NCBI GenBank assembly: GCA_964571225.1
Contig: CAZNBB010000004.1
Location: 1-64,000, forward strand
Source of the DNA: DATFML01 sp964571225
GTDB lineage: Bacteria; Pseudomonadota; Gammaproteobacteria; DATFLG01
Reading direction: 5' to 3'
DNA length: 64,000 nucleotides
Below the pieces are notes generated by a model. The model had not been told where the DNA came from, did not search any database, and saw only the letters and a program-made list of their open reading frames with translations. Shown here one piece after another: positions 49,359-58,202 of the stretch; position 1 is the stretch's first letter, and every line of letters starts with the position of its first letter. A program made the position numbers and the translations under genes.

Positions 49359-52106
49359 TCAGTGCTCCGCATGGACCTGCACGGCGCAGAATTTGAATTC
49401 GGGGATCTTGGCATAGGGATCGAGTGCCTCGTTGGTGAGCAGATTGGCCGCGGCTTCGTGGTAACAGAACGGCAGAAACACCTGGCCGGCCTGCAGACCG
49501 GCATCGGCGCGCGCGAACGCCCTGACCTGCCCGCGGCGCGACTCCAGGACCAGCGTGTCCCCCGGCTGGGCGCCCAGGGCGGCCAGTTCGTCCGGGTGGA
49601 GGGTCACAACGGGTTCCGGCTCGATGGCGTCCAGGACAGTGGCCCGGCGGGTCATGGCGCCGGTATGCCAGTGCTCCAGTTGACGGCCGGTGATCAGCAC
49701 GAACGGATAGTCCGTGTCCGGCAACTCGGCGGCGTTGATGAACGGTGCCGGAGTGAACTGGGCCCGGTGGGTTTCGGTGGGAAAGCTCTCGGTGAAGATC
49801 ACCGGTTCGCCGGGGTCGCCTTCCTCACGGCAGGGGTAGGTTACCGAGTGCTCGGCCTGCAGCCGTTCCCAGGTGATGCCGGCGATGCTGGGCATGGCGC
49901 GGCGCATTTCGTCGAACACCTGCTCAGGGCCGCTGTAGTGCCAGTCGAGCCCCATGCGGCGGGCCATCTCCTGGATGATCCAGAGGTCCTGCCGAGCCTC
50001 GCCCGGCGGGTCCAGGGCCTGTCTACCGAGCTGTACGCGCCGGTCGGTGTTGGTGAAGGTGCCGGTCTTTTCCGGGAACGCCGAGGCGGGCAGAATCACA
50101 TCCGCGAAGGATGCCGTTTCGGTGAGGAACAGGTCCTGCACCACCAGGTGCTCCAGCTTGGCCAGCGCCTGGCGGGCGTGGCCCAGGTTCGGATCCGACA
50201 TGGCCGGGTTTTCCCCCATGATGTACATGCCGCGGATCTGGTCGTCGAGGATGGCGTGGACGATCTCCACCACCGTCAGTCCCGGGTCCGGGTCCAGAGT
50301 GGCCCCCCACAGCTTCTCGAAGCGTGCGCGGGCGTCCGTGTCGCCCACCCCCTGATAGTCGGGAAACACCATGGGTATCAGTCCCGCGTCGGAGGCGCCC
50401 TGCACGTTGTTCTGCCCGCGCAGGGGATGCAGGCCGGTACCGGGACGACCCACCTGACCGGTCATCAGCGCCAGGGAAATCAGCGCGCGGGCGTTGTCGG
50501 TGCCGTGCACGTGCTGGGAAATGCCCATCCCCCAGAAGATGATCGAGGCCCGCGCGCCGGCGTACACGCGGGCCACTTCCCGCAGGGTGGCGGCGTCGAT
50601 ACCGACAATGGGTGCCATGGCCTCGGGACTGAAGGCGGCCAGGTGCGCCTTCAAAGCCTCGTAGCCTGTGGTGCGGTTGGCGACGAACTCCTGGTCCACC
50701 AGACCCTGTTCGATGACGCTGTGCATGATGGCGTTGAGCAGCGCCACGTCGGTGTCCGGCTTGAACTGCAGCACGTAGTCCGCGTAGTGAGACAGACCGG
50801 TGCGGCGCGGGTCGATCACGATCAGGGTCTTGCCGGCGCGGGCGGCGTTCTTGATGAAGGTGGCCGCCACCGGGTGATTCTCGGTGGGGTTGGCGCCGAT
50901 CACGATGATGACTTCGGCCTCGGCGACGTCCGCCACCTGATTGGATACGGCGCCGGAACCGATCATTTCCAGCATGGCCGCCACCGATGAGGCATGGCAC
51001 AGGCGGGTGCAATGGTCCACGTTGTTGCTGCCGAACCCTGTCCGCACCAGCTTCTGGAACAGGTAGGCCTCCTCATTGGAACCCTTGGCGGATCCGAAGC
51101 CGGCCAGTGCCCGGGGGCCGTGGGCCTGCCGGATGCGGTCAAGGCCGCCGGCCGCCGCCTCCAGTGCCTCTTCCCAGGTGGCTTCGCGGAACAGGTGCAG
51201 CGGGTCGGCCGGATCCACGGCATCGATGTCCACCGACTTGGGCATGTCGGTGCGGCGGATCAGGGGCCGGGTCAGGCGGTGGGGGTGGTTGACGTAGTCG
51301 AACCCGTAGCGCCCTTTGACACACAGCCGCCGGTGGTTGGCGGGGCCGTCACGGCCCTCCACGAACAGGATGTGGTTGTCCTTCACGTTGTAGGTGAGCT
51401 GGCAACCCACGCCGCAGTAGGGACAGACCGATTGCACCTGTTTGTCGGTGACCTGCAGGCCCACCTCGTAGGCCGGCATGAGCGCGCCGGTCGGGCAGGC
51501 CTGCACGCACTCCCCGCAGCCCACGCAGGAGCTGTCTCCCATGGGGTCGTCGAAGTCGAATACGATCTTGGCGTGATCGCCCCGGAACGCATAGCCGATG
51601 ACGTCGTTGACCTGTTCCTCGCGGCAGGCCCGCACGCAGCGCGTGCACTGGATACAGGCATCCAGTCGCACCGACATGGCCGGGTGGGAGTCGTCCGGCG
51701 CGGGTTCCGGGCGGGGCGTGAAGCGCGGCTTGCCCAGCCCCAGCTTGACCGACCAGTGGTCCAGCTCATTGTCGCGGGTGTAGGCCCGTTCCGGCATGTC
51801 CGATTGCAGCAGCTCCAGTACCAGCTTCTGGGCGTTCGCGGCCCGTTCGCCGGTGGAGCTGACGGTCATGCCTTCGCTGGGGGTGCGGCAGCACGAGGGC
51901 GCCAGTACCCGTTCGCCTTCGATCTCCACCATGCAGCTGCGGCAGTTGCCGTCGGCCCGCATGCCGTCCATGTAGCACAGGTGGGGAATCTCGATGCCGC
52001 CGCGCCGCGCCGCCTGCAGGATGGTCTCCCCGGGCAGGGCATCGAGCTCGCGTCCGTTGAGGGAAAAGCGAATGGAACGGGATGGAGCGGGTTCACTGGC
52101 GGTCAT
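49359..52106 (-). CDS. NAD-dependent formate dehydrogenase, catalytic alpha subunit
   Basis: A 915-residue metal-pterin formate dehydrogenase. Order of domains: a 2Fe-2S ferredoxin-like domain with 'HLCYMDGMRADGNCRSCMVEIEG'; ferredoxin-like 4Fe-4S motifs 'CIQCTRCVRACREEQ' and 'CVGCGECVQACPTGAL'; a further 'CPYCGVGCQL' cluster; then the Mo/W-bis-pterin domains. The catalytic residue is Cys in 'DHCTRLCHASSV', not selenocysteine. It overlaps the beta-subunit gene by 14 bases. This two-subunit form resembles Fdh1 of Methylorubrum, which uses tungsten; the metal here is not decided by sequence. It oxidises the formate released by Fhc. Confidence 0.94.
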   Translation of the reverse strand: MTASEPAPSRSIRFSLNGRELDALPGETILQAARRGGIEIPHLCYMDGMRADGNCRSCMVEIEGERVLAPSCCRTPSEGMTVSSTGERAANAQKLVLELLQSDMPERAYTRDNELDHWSVKLGLGKPRFTPRPEPAPDDSHPAMSVRLDACIQCTRCVRACREEQVNDVIGYAFRGDHAKIVFDFDDPMGDSSCVGCGECVQACPTGALMPAYEVGLQVTDKQVQSVCPYCGVGCQLTYNVKDNHILFVEGRDGPANHRRLCVKGRYGFDYVNHPHRLTRPLIRRTDMPKSVDIDAVDPADPLHLFREATWEEALEAAAGGLDRIRQAHGPRALAGFGSAKGSNEEAYLFQKLVRTGFGSNNVDHCTRLCHASSVAAMLEMIGSGAVSNQVADVAEAEVIIVIGANPTENHPVAATFIKNAARAGKTLIVIDPRRTGLSHYADYVLQFKPDTDVALLNAIMHSVIEQGLVDQEFVANRTTGYEALKAHLAAFSPEAMAPIVGIDAATLREVARVYAGARASIIFWGMGISQHVHGTDNARALISLALMTGQVGRPGTGLHPLRGQNNVQGASDAGLIPMVFPDYQGVGDTDARARFEKLWGATLDPDPGLTVVEIVHAILDDQIRGMYIMGENPAMSDPNLGHARQALAKLEHLVVQDLFLTETASFADVILPASAFPEKTGTFTNTDRRVQLGRQALDPPGEARQDLWIIQEMARRMGLDWHYSGPEQVFDEMRRAMPSIAGITWERLQAEHSVTYPCREEGDPGEPVIFTESFPTETHRAQFTPAPFINAAELPDTDYPFVLITGRQLEHWHTGAMTRRATVLDAIEPEPVVTLHPDELAALGAQPGDTLVLESRRGQVRAFARADAGLQAGQVFLPFCYHEAAANLLTNEALDPYAKIPEFKFCAVQVHAEH

Positions 52107-53784
52107 CGCTGAGTTCCTCGGGGAAATACTGGATTACGGACTGCAGGGGATTGGGCGCCGCCTGGCCCAGTCCGCAGATGGAAGCGTCGGCCATGACCTG
52201 GGCCAGCTCGTTGAGCAGCGGGCGGTCCCACGCCGGCTGTTCCATCAGTTGCACGGCCTTGGCGGTGCCCACCCGGCAGGGCGTGCACTTGCCGCAGGAC
52301 TCGTGGCGGAAGAAGCGCATGGCGTTGAGGGCGGCATCCCGGGCCCGGTCCCGGTCGGACAGCACGATGATGGCGGCCGAACCGATGAAACAGCCATGGG
52401 GCTGCAGGGTGTCGAAATCCAGGGGCAGATCGCCCAGGGAGGCGGGCAGGATGCCACCGGATGCACCGCCGGGAAAGTAACCGTAGAAGGTATGACCGGG
52501 GAGCATGCCGCCGCAGTATTCGTCGATCAGTTCGCGCACCGAGATACCGGCCGGCGCCAGATGTGCCCCCGGGCGCTGGACCCGTCCGCTTACCGAGAAG
52601 GTGCGCAGTCCCTTGCGTCCCCGCCGCCCGTGGCTGGTGAACCACTCCGGACCGCGCTCCAGGATGTCGCGCACCCAGTGCAGGGTCTCCAGGTTGTGCT
52701 CCAGGGTCGGCCGCCCGAACAGGCCCACCTGGGCGACAAAGGGCGGGCGCAGGCGCGGCATGCCCCGTTTGCCCTCGATGGACTCGATCATGGCCGACTC
52801 CTCGCCGCAGATATAGGCACCTGCGCCGCGGCGCAGGTGAATCGGCGGCAGGGCGCAGGGCGGGTCGTTGCGCAGGGCCTCGAGCTCGGCTTCCAGCATG
52901 GCGCGGCAACCGGCGTATTCGTCGCGCAGGTAGAGGTAGATTTCATCGATGCCGACCACATGGGCGGCGATCAGCGTCCCCTCAAGAAATCGGTGGGGAT
53001 CGCGTTCCAGATAATAGCGGTCCTTGAACGTGCCGGGCTCGCCTTCGTCGATGTTGATGGCTGCCAGCCGGGGCGCGGGCTGGTCGCGCACGATCCGCCA
53101 CTTGCGTCCGGCGGGGAATCCGGCGCCGCCCAGGCCCCTGAGATTGGAGTCTTCCAAGGCGGCGATGATCTCCTCCGGATCCCGTTTTCCCGCCACCACC
53201 TCCTGCAGCAGCCGATAGCCGCCGTCTTTCACATAGCTTCGGTAATCCACGTGGTCGGCGGGCGGCGGGGCCGTCAGCTCACCCCGCTCCACGGCGGCGC
53301 GGACGCTGTCCGGTCCGGCCGCGTCGATGGGGTTGGTGCCGGCAACGGCCACCGGCGCGTGCTCGCAGCGACCCACGCAGGGCACCCGCTGAATGCGGAC
53401 CTCGCCGCCCAGGGTCGCCTCCAGTCCCTCGATGAGCGCCTCGGCCCCCGCCAGCTCGCAGCTCACCGAGTCGCACACCCGCACAGTCACCGCGGGCGGT
53501 ACCCGATGCTCATCCTTTACCACGTCGAAATGGTGGTAGAAGGTGGCCACTTCGTAGACTTCGGCCGCGGTCAGGCGCAGTTCCTGGGCCACCGCCATCA
53601 GGTGGTCGGCGGACAGATAACCGTAACGGTCCTGCACCCGGTGCAGCGCCTCTATCAGCAGGTCGCGCCGTCGCGGCAGCTCGGCGAGCGCCGCCCGGAC
53701 ATCCAGCACTGCCTGGGACGTCGGAGTACGCCCGCGTACGCGGGCATGGTTCTTGCGCTTATGGCGGGTACCGGCTTTACTCAC
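52093..53784 (-). CDS. Formate dehydrogenase beta subunit, NuoE-NuoF fusion
   Basis: A 563-residue diaphorase subunit. Residues of about 25-170 are NuoE-like with a 2Fe-2S set 'VCDSVSCELAG' and 'VPCVGRCEHAP'. The rest is NuoF-like: FMN/NAD loops 'RGLGGAGFPAGRKW' and 'RRGAGAYICGEESAMIESIEG', then the 4Fe-4S site 'ESCGKCTPCRVG' plus a later 'SICGLGQ'. It passes electrons from the alpha subunit to NAD. It is the first gene of the operon, with a sigma54-like promoter about 100 bases upstream. Its N-terminal 20 residues are unusually basic. Confidence 0.94.
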   Translation of the reverse strand: MSKAGTRHKRKNHARVRGRTPTSQAVLDVRAALAELPRRRDLLIEALHRVQDRYGYLSADHLMAVAQELRLTAAEVYEVATFYHHFDVVKDEHRVPPAVTVRVCDSVSCELAGAEALIEGLEATLGGEVRIQRVPCVGRCEHAPVAVAGTNPIDAAGPDSVRAAVERGELTAPPPADHVDYRSYVKDGGYRLLQEVVAGKRDPEEIIAALEDSNLRGLGGAGFPAGRKWRIVRDQPAPRLAAINIDEGEPGTFKDRYYLERDPHRFLEGTLIAAHVVGIDEIYLYLRDEYAGCRAMLEAELEALRNDPPCALPPIHLRRGAGAYICGEESAMIESIEGKRGMPRLRPPFVAQVGLFGRPTLEHNLETLHWVRDILERGPEWFTSHGRRGRKGLRTFSVSGRVQRPGAHLAPAGISVRELIDEYCGGMLPGHTFYGYFPGGASGGILPASLGDLPLDFDTLQPHGCFIGSAAIIVLSDRDRARDAALNAMRFFRHESCGKCTPCRVGTAKAVQLMEQPAWDRPLLNELAQVMADASICGLGQAAPNPLQSVIQYFPEELSDDRQ

Positions 53785-53881
53785 TCCAGAACTCCTGGCG
53801 GATGAATGGCGGATGGGTTGCCGCGAGGAGGCCCCCCGAACACGGGAGCGGCGCGGACGGGCTCACTTTCCTTTTAGACAA

Positions 53882-53897
53882 AGCAATGGCTATGCCA
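53882..53897 (-). promoter_or_regulatory. Sigma54 (-24/-12) promoter of the FDH operon
   Basis: The minus strand reads TGGCATAGCCATTGCT, two mismatches from TGGCACG-N4-TTGCW with correct spacing. The start site would be near 53871, about 87 bases before fdhB. Confidence 0.65.
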
Positions 53898-53973
53898 TTC
53901 CGTGAAGCGGCACAAATCCCGTGTGGAATCCCCGCGCAGCGCGTCGCCGGCGCCCGCCGGCGACGGGTGGTCG

Positions 53974-53988
53974 GGGACAGGTTGTCCC
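53974..53988. promoter_or_regulatory. GGGACA-GGT-TGTCCC dyad upstream of the FDH promoter
   Basis: A perfect 6+6 palindrome with a three-base spacer, about 80 bases upstream of the FDH sigma54-like promoter. It shares its architecture with the dyad at 45627, fitting an enhancer-binding-protein site. Confidence 0.5.
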
Positions 53989-54049
53989 ATTTGCGTAACA
54001 CTGGCCGGTGCCCGCGGGTGGTGACGGGCGGGGCCTGGGAGGTCGATTG

Positions 54050-54427
54050 ATGGCTCGAACCGAACAGTCCTACAGCGAAGACGAAGTGCGTGAACGTCTG
54101 GCCCGGGAGCTTCCCCACTGGTACCTGGAAGACGGCTGGATACGCCGCCGGTACCGGACCAGCGGCTGGAAAGCCACGCTGATGGTGGTGAATACGGTCG
54201 GTCACCTGGCCGAGGCTGCCTGGCACCATCCCGACCTGACCGTCTCCTATGCCTTCGTCATCGTCAAACTGGTCACCCACTCGGCGAAAGGGATTACGGA
54301 CAAGGATTTCGCGCTGGCCCGCAAGATCGAGGAAGTCGTGCAGTGGCAGCCGGGCACGGAACCCGAGCCGGTCCTGGAAGGCACGCCGGACGATCCGCGC
54401 TTCAAGTACATCAAGTACGACGCCTGA
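54050..54427 (+). CDS. Pterin-4a-carbinolamine dehydratase family protein
   Basis: A 125-residue PCD/DCoH-fold protein with the family core 'AAWHHPDLTVSYAFVIVKLVTHSAKGITDKDF', in which 'HHPD' supplies active-site His residues. GGGAGG precedes ATG 54050. In methylotrophs such proteins accompany H4MPT genes; aromatic amino acid hydroxylation is the classical setting but no hydroxylase is seen. It is divergent from the FDH operon and probably acts on pterins, exact role unknown. Confidence 0.85.
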   Translation: MARTEQSYSEDEVRERLARELPHWYLEDGWIRRRYRTSGWKATLMVVNTVGHLAEAAWHHPDLTVSYAFVIVKLVTHSAKGITDKDFALARKIEEVVQWQPGTEPEPVLEGTPDDPRFKYIKYDA

Positions 54428-54556
54428 CCGGTCGGAACCGGGTGGGCTCTCGGCCGACAACGGCGGTTGTCCCTGGTCGTTTTCCCGATGCTGTGAAGGC
54501 CCGGTGGCGTGGGTTTGTCGCGTTGCGCGTTGCCGGACCCACCCCGGGTTAATTCG

Positions 54557-55876
54557 CTAGTGCAGCTTTATCTCCGGGTCGATGCCTTTCCGGACCAGGT
54601 TGGTCAGGGCCAGTATGCCGGTGCGCATCCAGCCATGCAGCGCCAGCAGGTGCATCTGGTACAGGGAACGATAGATCAGGCTGGCGAGCAGGCCCGATAC
54701 CGACAGGTTGTTCAGCGCCCGCCCCATCAGATTGCCGACCGTGGAGTAGTGGCCCAGCGCCACCAGTGAGCCGTAGTCGCGGTAGCGGTACTCCGGCAGC
54801 GGCTTGCCGTGCAGCCGCGCACGCAGGGCGCGGGTCAGAAAGCTTGCCTGCTGGTGGGCGGCCTGGGCGCGAGGCGGCACCAGTGTGCCGTCTGCGCGTG
54901 GACAGGCGGCGCAGTCGCCAAAGGCGAAAATATTCTCATCGACCGTGGTCTGCAAAGTCGCATGCACCCGTAGCTGGTGGGTGGCGGTGGTTTCCAGCCC
55001 GGCCAGATCGGCGAGAAACTCCGGTGCCTTGATGCCCGCCGCCCAGACCTTGAACGCCGCGGGAATGAATCGGCCGCCGGCGGTTCGGATGCCGTCTCCG
55101 GTAACCTCGACCACCCGCTCGTCGCAGTGGACCGTGATGCCCAGGCGCGCCAGCTGGTCGGCCACCGCCCGGGACAGGCGTTCGGGCAGGTCCGGCACCA
55201 GCCGCGGAGCTGCCTGGATGACGGTGAGACGGATGTCGGTGTCCGGCTGCACTTCGTCCAGACCGTAGGCGGGCAGCAGCCGGGTGACCCGGTGCAGTTG
55301 CGCCGCCAGCTCCACACCGGTGGCGCCGCCGCCCACGATGGCCACATCCAACTGCCCCGGCTCCACCGGCGTGCGATGGCTGTGGGCCTGCAGCAGCCGG
55401 TCCAGCAGCCGGCGTTGGAAACGCTGCGCCTGTTGGGTGGTATCCAGGAACAGGCAATGATCGGAGACCCCCGGCAGATTGAAATCGTTGCTCACGCTGC
55501 CTACCGCGATCACCAGGGTGTCGTAGGGAAAACTGCGTGCCGGCGTGACCGCAACGCCCTCGTCGTTGTACACGGGCGCGACCTGTACCAGGCGTCGCTC
55601 CCGGTCCAGACCCTGCATCCGCCCCAGACGAAACCGGAAGTGATGGCGATGCGCCTGGGCCAGGTATTCGAGCTGGTGCTCCCCTACGTCCAGGCTGCCT
55701 GCGGCCACCTCGTGGAGCAGAGGTTTCCACATGTGTGTCCAGCTGGTGTCGATGAGTGTGATTTCTGCCTTGCCGCGGCGGCCCAGGGTGTTTCCCAGGC
55801 GGGTGACCAGTTCCAGGCCGCCGGCGCCGCCGCCGACGACCACGATCCGGTGGGGATGCGGTTGCTCTGTTGCCAT
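54557..55876 (-). CDS. ndh: Type II NADH dehydrogenase
   Basis: A 439-residue single-subunit NADH:quinone reductase of the inner membrane. The FAD turn is 'IVVVGGGAGGLELVTRLG' and the NADH turn is 'VAIVGGGATGVELAAQLHRV'. 'FAFGDCAACPRADGTLVPPRAQAAHQQA' contains the conserved FAD/quinone region, and an amphipathic C-terminal segment suits membrane attachment. ATG 55876 gives normal length. It could reoxidise NADH made by MtdB and FDH without pumping protons. A near-perfect sigma54-like promoter stands about 60 bases upstream. Confidence 0.92.
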   Translation of the reverse strand: MATEQPHPHRIVVVGGGAGGLELVTRLGNTLGRRGKAEITLIDTSWTHMWKPLLHEVAAGSLDVGEHQLEYLAQAHRHHFRFRLGRMQGLDRERRLVQVAPVYNDEGVAVTPARSFPYDTLVIAVGSVSNDFNLPGVSDHCLFLDTTQQAQRFQRRLLDRLLQAHSHRTPVEPGQLDVAIVGGGATGVELAAQLHRVTRLLPAYGLDEVQPDTDIRLTVIQAAPRLVPDLPERLSRAVADQLARLGITVHCDERVVEVTGDGIRTAGGRFIPAAFKVWAAGIKAPEFLADLAGLETTATHQLRVHATLQTTVDENIFAFGDCAACPRADGTLVPPRAQAAHQQASFLTRALRARLHGKPLPEYRYRDYGSLVALGHYSTVGNLMGRALNNLSVSGLLASLIYRSLYQMHLLALHGWMRTGILALTNLVRKGIDPEIKLH

Positions 55877-56245
55877 TGCGGTTTCCGGTGTTGTGGGTGT
55901 TGTTCGGCGTACGCAAAGGAGGGCGCCGCGCACCACGAAGCAAGGTGTGTGCCAGACGCGCGTCCCCCCACGCGTGGCCCGCGCGCACAGGCCGTTGCGC
56001 CGGGCGTTCCCCGGGGGCAGTCCGGTGGTGGTCCGGCGGTGCGGCCCGCGTCCCGGGTTGCGGCGGCCGTGCGCCTTTGACACACGCCTGCCCCGGCAGG
56101 GACACGGCGAAGCCGACGGCTGCGATGTGACCGGGAACCCTTGAGAACCGGTCAACTATGGAGGACGGGTAATGCGTGCCGACTGCGCCGCCGGTCGACA
56201 GCGTGGTGCGCATCGGTCGGGCCGTGCAAAGCCCGACCCGCATCC
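55877..56245. other. Spacer between ndh and the second activator gene
   Basis: About 370 bases without a gene. It holds the ndh sigma54-like promoter and two GACAC words (56079-56083, 56101-56105) 22 bases apart, upstream of that promoter. Confidence 0.45.
55939..55954 (-). promoter_or_regulatory. Sigma54 (-24/-12) promoter of ndh
   Basis: The minus strand reads TGGCACACACCTTGCT, one mismatch from TGGCACG-N4-TTGCW. The start site would be near 55928, giving a leader of about 50 bases. Confidence 0.7.
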
Positions 56246-57829
56246 TCAGGAGCGGAATTTATCCACTTCGATGCCGTAGTTCTTGACCTTCTGATGGATG
56301 GCCCGCGGCGTCACGCCCAGTTCGCGGGCGACCGCGCGCACCTGTCCGCCATAGCGGCGCAGGCTGTCGGTGATGGCATGGGACTCGGCGGCGGCGGCCG
56401 CCTTGCGCTTGAGCTCGCGCAGGGATTCACCGTCCGATCCGCTGTCTGGGGCGGCCGATGCCACGACCTGCTCGATGACCTCGCCGCGGGCGAACAGGAA
56501 GGCACGCTCCAGTAGATTTTCCAGCTCCCGTACGTTGCCCGGCCAGTGGTAGCTGACCACCTCCCGCCATGCCTTCGGGCTGAGCACCTTGTCGGGGCAT
56601 TGATACTTGGCGGCCAGTCGGGTCAGCAGATGACTGACCAGGGCGGACAGGTCGTCGGGACGTTCGCGCAGGGGAGGCAGGTGAATGGGTACCACATTAA
56701 GCCGGTAGTAGAGGTCCTGGCGGAAGCCGCCATCCTGGATGAGCGCATCCATGTCCTGATTGGAGGCGGCCAACACGCGCACGTCCACCCGCAGCGGACG
56801 GGAGCCGCCCACCCGTTCGAATTCGCCCTCCTGGAGCACACGCAACAGCCGTACCTGGGCTGCGGGCGGCAGGGAGTTGACCTCGTCCAGGAACAGCGTG
56901 CCGCGATCGGCTCGCTCGAAATAGCCGTGATGCACGTGATAGGCGCCGGTAAACGCCCCGCGTTCGTGGCCGAACAACTCGCTTTCCACCAGGCCGTCGG
57001 GAATGGCGCCACAGTTGATGGTGACGAACGGCTGGGAGCTGCGTTCGCTGAGGGCGTGCACCGTACGGGCGATGATTTCCTTCCCCACTCCCGTTTCGCC
57101 TGAAATGAGAACACTGGCGGTAGTGGGTGCAACGATCGCCACCGCATCCAGGGCGTCCCGCATCGCGGGAGATTCGGCGACGATGTCGGTGGCGGAGCCG
57201 GCATCATCGGAAGCTTCGTTCTGATCCGCACACCAGGCACGGCGCAGTCGGCGCCGCAGCTGTGCGGTGTCGGAGCCGGCCAGCCGGGAGCTGACCTGGC
57301 CGTTATCGAAGCGGTATTCGTCGCCGGACTGGTGTTGGGCCTGCCCCCGATCGGTGTGCACGCACACCTCGCACATGCCGTCATTGGTCGCGATGCGCTT
57401 GCGCAGCTCCACCTTCGCGTAGCCGAAATTGCGCGCGGCGATGGCGCCGAACACGCTGGAGGTCATGCGACAGAGCTCGGGGGCCTCGCGCACGGCGTCA
57501 CCGAAGGGACAGCGCCGGCTCGTTACGCGTATCGTCCCGGGGCCGCTGGCAGCACGTGCGAAGTCGCCCCCGATCTGGTTCTTGATGCCGACGATCAGAT
57601 CGGCGTACTGGTCCCGGTCCAGGGGCGCGTCGGGGGACAGGGCGTAGCGGGTCCGGCACGCGGACTCCAGGCAGCTGGCTGCGGCCAGGCCCAGGTGCTC
57701 GATGTACCGCATGCGTTCGTCCGTGCCCAGCCGTCCCACCTGACTGGCGGCCTGGATGCTCTGCACGATGACGGTCTGCAGGAAGCCGGTGGGGCTCAGG
57801 GAGGGCGGGGCGTGCGGTACGTCGGGCAT
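56246..57829 (-). CDS. Sigma54-dependent transcriptional activator with Cys-containing sensor domain
   Basis: A 527-residue enhancer-binding protein. The N-terminal 190 residues hold a sensor-like domain with 'SRRCPFGD', 'ELCRMTSSVFGAIAARNFGYAKVELRKRIA' and 'MCEVCVH', recalling small-molecule or metanogen-output-type domains; this assignment is uncertain. The AAA+ domain has 'GETGVGKE', the sigma54 loop 'GAFTGA' and 'GTLFLDEVNSLP'. The C-terminal Fis-type helix-turn-helix reads 'GGQVRAVARELGVTPRAIHQKVKNYG'. The clustered Cys could bind metal or sense redox. It lies downstream of ndh's promoter side and near the carbonic anhydrase, both with sigma54-like promoters. Confidence 0.9.
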   Translation of the reverse strand: MPDVPHAPPSLSPTGFLQTVIVQSIQAASQVGRLGTDERMRYIEHLGLAAASCLESACRTRYALSPDAPLDRDQYADLIVGIKNQIGGDFARAASGPGTIRVTSRRCPFGDAVREAPELCRMTSSVFGAIAARNFGYAKVELRKRIATNDGMCEVCVHTDRGQAQHQSGDEYRFDNGQVSSRLAGSDTAQLRRRLRRAWCADQNEASDDAGSATDIVAESPAMRDALDAVAIVAPTTASVLISGETGVGKEIIARTVHALSERSSQPFVTINCGAIPDGLVESELFGHERGAFTGAYHVHHGYFERADRGTLFLDEVNSLPPAAQVRLLRVLQEGEFERVGGSRPLRVDVRVLAASNQDMDALIQDGGFRQDLYYRLNVVPIHLPPLRERPDDLSALVSHLLTRLAAKYQCPDKVLSPKAWREVVSYHWPGNVRELENLLERAFLFARGEVIEQVVASAAPDSGSDGESLRELKRKAAAAAESHAITDSLRRYGGQVRAVARELGVTPRAIHQKVKNYGIEVDKFRS

Positions 57830-57910
57830 GGCAGACCTCCGGGGCCGGCGGTGACGGGGTGATAATGTGATTGAGTGTAGCCGCCGGCGCCGTCTACTGC
57901 GCCGGCGGCG

Positions 57911-58150
57911 TCAGTGGTCATGGCGGTGGGGTCGTCCTGCCGCGCAGGCGGGGCAGGGTCCGGTGGCGGTCTGCAGGGAGGCCATGGCCAGCTCCCGGCC
58001 GCGGCTCATGGTGCCATGGACCGCCGGGGCGCCCAGCTGACGCTGGGTTGGCCGGCTGCAGGTCGGGCAGGGGGGATTGGGATTGCCCGACGGCTGGATG
58101 GCCTCGAAACGGTGGCCGCACGATGGGCAGTGGAAGTCGTACATGGGCAT
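57911..58150 (-). CDS. FmdB-family zinc-ribbon protein
   Basis: A 79-residue protein starting MPMYDFHCPSCGHRFEAIQP with two CxxC pairs (CPSC and CPTC), the FmdB/CxxC zinc-ribbon pattern, and a third CPAC near the His-rich C-terminus. FmdB proteins were first noted beside amide/formamide genes; their function is poorly known. It sits about 50 bases downstream of the carbonic anhydrase gene on the same strand. Confidence 0.82.
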   Translation of the reverse strand: MPMYDFHCPSCGHRFEAIQPSGNPNPPCPTCSRPTQRQLGAPAVHGTMSRGRELAMASLQTATGPCPACAAGRPHRHDH

Positions 58151-58202
58151 GACGTGATCTCCCGGTGGGCACGCAATGAAACGCTACCTGCGGCCAAGCC
58201 CC

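Noticed and set aside
48483..50990. Very long open frame on the plus strand (over 800 codons) opposite folE2 and fdhA
   Set aside because: It is antisense to two clearly identified enzymes, has biased composition and no family features; long mirror frames are common in high-GC DNA.
51994..53805. Long plus-strand frame (about 600 codons) opposite fdhA and fdhB
   Set aside because: Same reason: it mirrors the formate dehydrogenase genes and has no recognisable motif or ribosome site.
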